Positions 62,677 to 64,000 of a DNA stretch of 64,000 nt are shown here, piece after piece; within the stretch, counting starts at the first letter, position 1, and each line of letters opens with the position of its first letter. Source of the stretch: Mucilaginibacter pineti (GTDB taxonomy: Bacteria; Bacteroidota; Bacteroidia; Sphingobacteriales; Sphingobacteriaceae). The notes under the pieces were generated by a model. That model saw only the letters and a program-made list of their open reading frames with translations, had not been told where the DNA came from and ran no database searches. The position numbers and the translations under genes are program-made. The DNA is taken from positions 620,001 to 684,000 of the forward strand of contig NZ_FNAI01000002.1 in assembly GCF_900101875.1 (NCBI RefSeq), written 5' to 3'.

Positions 62677-63624
62677 TTACTTTGTTTTGAGTTCTATTTT
62701 GCCATTGCCAAAGCCGGTAACTTCGTACTTACTGCCTATGTTTTTGTTAAGCGCGGTTAAAAACTCGTCGGCTGTACCTGTGTGGCTTACCGTGTAGGTG
62801 GCAACACCATCGGCCAGGGCTTTTTCCATAGATTTGTAACCTGGTATGCGGCTTAGTATGGCGGTCATGTTGTTAAATGAATTAAAATTGGCATTGTTCA
62901 ACGTTATTTCGGTTTCATTAGCAGCCGATGAATTGTTTTCGCCTGCGCTTGGATCTGGCAACTCCAGGATATCCTTCTTAGATGCCAAAAACTCAACTGC
63001 CTGTATGATGCCCTGTTCGCAGGCATTTTCTACTGCCGGGTCGCTTTTTTGGCTGCTCACCACATTGGCCCCAAATAATCCGAATGACATACCGCGACCT
63101 GCCTTGGCCTCTACATTTATTGATTTGGAGAATAAAACCTCCCGTGTTTCGGGGTTTACCATTTTTATAATAAAACCTATTTTGGCCTTATTTGAGCCTA
63201 CACTTAAAAGCGTGATACCCAGGCCAGTGCTTTTAACGCTGTATTCGGTTACTTCCCCTGTAATAACCACCTGGGCACCAAGTTGCTTCCCTTTTTTAGC
63301 TGCTGATTTTTTATTAGCAAATCTGCCTTCGCCGCGCCTTATTTCGTCGTCCATATCTAAGGTATCCTTCAGACTTTCCAAAACACGATAGCAGTTAACC
63401 TGCTGCAAGGCGTTGGTTAGCATGGTAGCCAGGCCGCCGCCAAATTCATAAGGCGCGTTGCTTGTAGTTACCGAAAACCGGGGTACAGTTACCCTAAGCC
63501 GCTTGGCCATAGGAATATCTTTACATTGCTCCTTAATTTGCTCAAAGGTTACCTTTGCATTTTTTTGCGCTGCCGCAAACTCAATACTAACCAGCGTTAG
63601 TAAAATGGTTAAAAATGTTTTCAT
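62677..63624 (-). CDS. CsgG/HfaB-like outer-membrane secretion protein
   Basis: This 315-residue protein has CsgG-type features: RLRVTVPRFSVTTS, GGGLATMLTNALQQVNCYRVLE, then GAQVVITGEVTEYSV and IIKMVNPETREVLFSKSINVEA. A C-terminal domain of about 75 residues follows (FNNMTAILSRIPGYKSMEK and a VTGFGNGKIELKTK end). E. coli CsgG is a lipoprotein; here the signal peptide ends FAAAQ with no lipobox Cys. It probably forms an envelope assembly or secretion pore. A beta-helix gene lies 26 bp upstream and may encode a substrate. Confidence 0.85.
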   Translation of the reverse strand: MKTFLTILLTLVSIEFAAAQKNAKVTFEQIKEQCKDIPMAKRLRVTVPRFSVTTSNAPYEFGGGLATMLTNALQQVNCYRVLESLKDTLDMDDEIRRGEGRFANKKSAAKKGKQLGAQVVITGEVTEYSVKSTGLGITLLSVGSNKAKIGFIIKMVNPETREVLFSKSINVEAKAGRGMSFGLFGANVVSSQKSDPAVENACEQGIIQAVEFLASKKDILELPDPSAGENNSSAANETEITLNNANFNSFNNMTAILSRIPGYKSMEKALADGVATYTVSHTGTADEFLTALNKNIGSKYEVTGFGNGKIELKTK

Positions 63625-63650
63625 ATATATTTTTTTGTTTACTAACTGCG

Positions 63651-64000
63651 TTAATTCCGTTTTAAAATATCGGCAAGGGTATTGCCGGAGAATTTATTGT
63701 TGGTTAAGGTCACGCTTCGGCCGGCGCGGTAATTTATGCCGTACCCGCCGCTGTTAGATATAGTACAGTTTGTAACCTTTCCGCCACCTGTGAGTGCGCT
63801 GCCGCAGTTGCCACCAAAGTTCAGTGCGGCCTTCGTATTACCAGAACAATATGTGTCAGACTTTATAGAACCGGCCCCATCGAATAAACAGTTATTAAAT
63901 TCAATTTGCGGGTCGGAGTTATCAAGCTCAATTCCAAACCAGTACCCTTTTATATTAGCCTCGTAGCCGGTAAATTTAATAGGCGCGGCAGCTGTTCCGT
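63651..64000 (-). CDS. Right-handed beta-helix protein, C-terminal part
   Basis: The last 115 residues of a protein enter from the right edge. Repeating short strands with Asn ladders (FNNCLFDGAGSIKS, VTNCTISNSGGYGINYR, VTLTNNKFSGNTLADIL) are typical of parallel beta-helix (NosD or pectate-lyase-like) folds. Three Cys in register suggest stacking. The stop is at 63651, and the CsgG-like gene begins 26 bp later, so they form an operon. Confidence 0.8.
   Translation of the reverse strand, partial: GTAAAPIKFTGYEANIKGYWFGIELDNSDPQIEFNNCLFDGAGSIKSDTYCSGNTKAALNFGGNCGSALTGGGKVTNCTISNSGGYGINYRAGRSVTLTNNKFSGNTLADILKRN

Overview
The window looks like chromosomal DNA of a Bacteroidota bacterium of the Sphingobacteriaceae type (Mucilaginibacter or Pedobacter-like). 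The evidence is STN/carboxypeptidase-regulatory TonB receptors, an ECF sigma/FecR pair, a fused CcoN-CcoO oxidase, a UpxY-type NusG paralogue, DUF3570/DUF4266 proteins, many lipoproteins with CKK starts, weak Shine-Dalgarno signals and AT-rich spacers. The genus is inference. I saw no tRNA, rRNA, CRISPR array or intact insertion sequence.

Region 1 (1-12.1 kb) makes cell-surface polysaccharide. On the minus strand are Wza, Wzc, a UpxY antiterminator with a repeat-rich leader, a nucleotide-sugar dehydrogenase and the start of a Wzx flippase that runs off the window. GlmS supplies hexosamine, an MBOAT/SGNH pair probably O-acylates the polymer, and a pectate lyase lipoprotein follows. A TGTAAA hexamer is strongly clustered in the upstream regions of these genes.

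Region 2 (12.4-28.5 kb) is a low-oxygen respiration block: a universal stress protein, an unrecognised Cys-rich nitronate-monooxygenase-like protein, ccoI-ccoS-ccoNO-ccoQ-ccoP-ccoG-ccoH with a SafE-like permease, a DUF1275 protein, a small membrane protein, an alcohol dehydrogenase, HemN and a D-lactate-dehydrogenase-like enzyme with a Cys-rich tail. Four palindromes of the form TGA-N6-TCA sit at promoters here and point to one Crp/Fnr-family regulator.

Region 3 (28.9-37.3 kb) holds a thioredoxin-ApbE-DUF4266-DUF3570 cluster linked to exported flavin redox chemistry, a VIT-type transporter, a cytochrome b, a two-component system with an 11-bp direct-repeat operator, and an esterase flanked on both sides by decayed minus-strand genes.

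Region 4 (37.4-53.7 kb) is one long plus-strand locus: ECF sigma factor, FecR anti-sigma factor, STN-type TonB receptor, two DUF4397-like lipoproteins, four lipoproteins with two fasciclin (FAS1) domains each, and a second Oar-like TonB receptor. It has no SusD. It probably builds a surface adhesion or uptake complex under its own sigma switch.

Region 5 (54-64 kb) has a TPR sensor kinase broken by a one-base shift in an A7 run, directly upstream of a secreted TPR-CHAT protease-like protein; a 58-residue proline-rich lipoprotein not previously called; two near-identical operators 21 bp apart; several unknown envelope proteins; a CsgG-like protein; and the end of a beta-helix protein that runs off the window.
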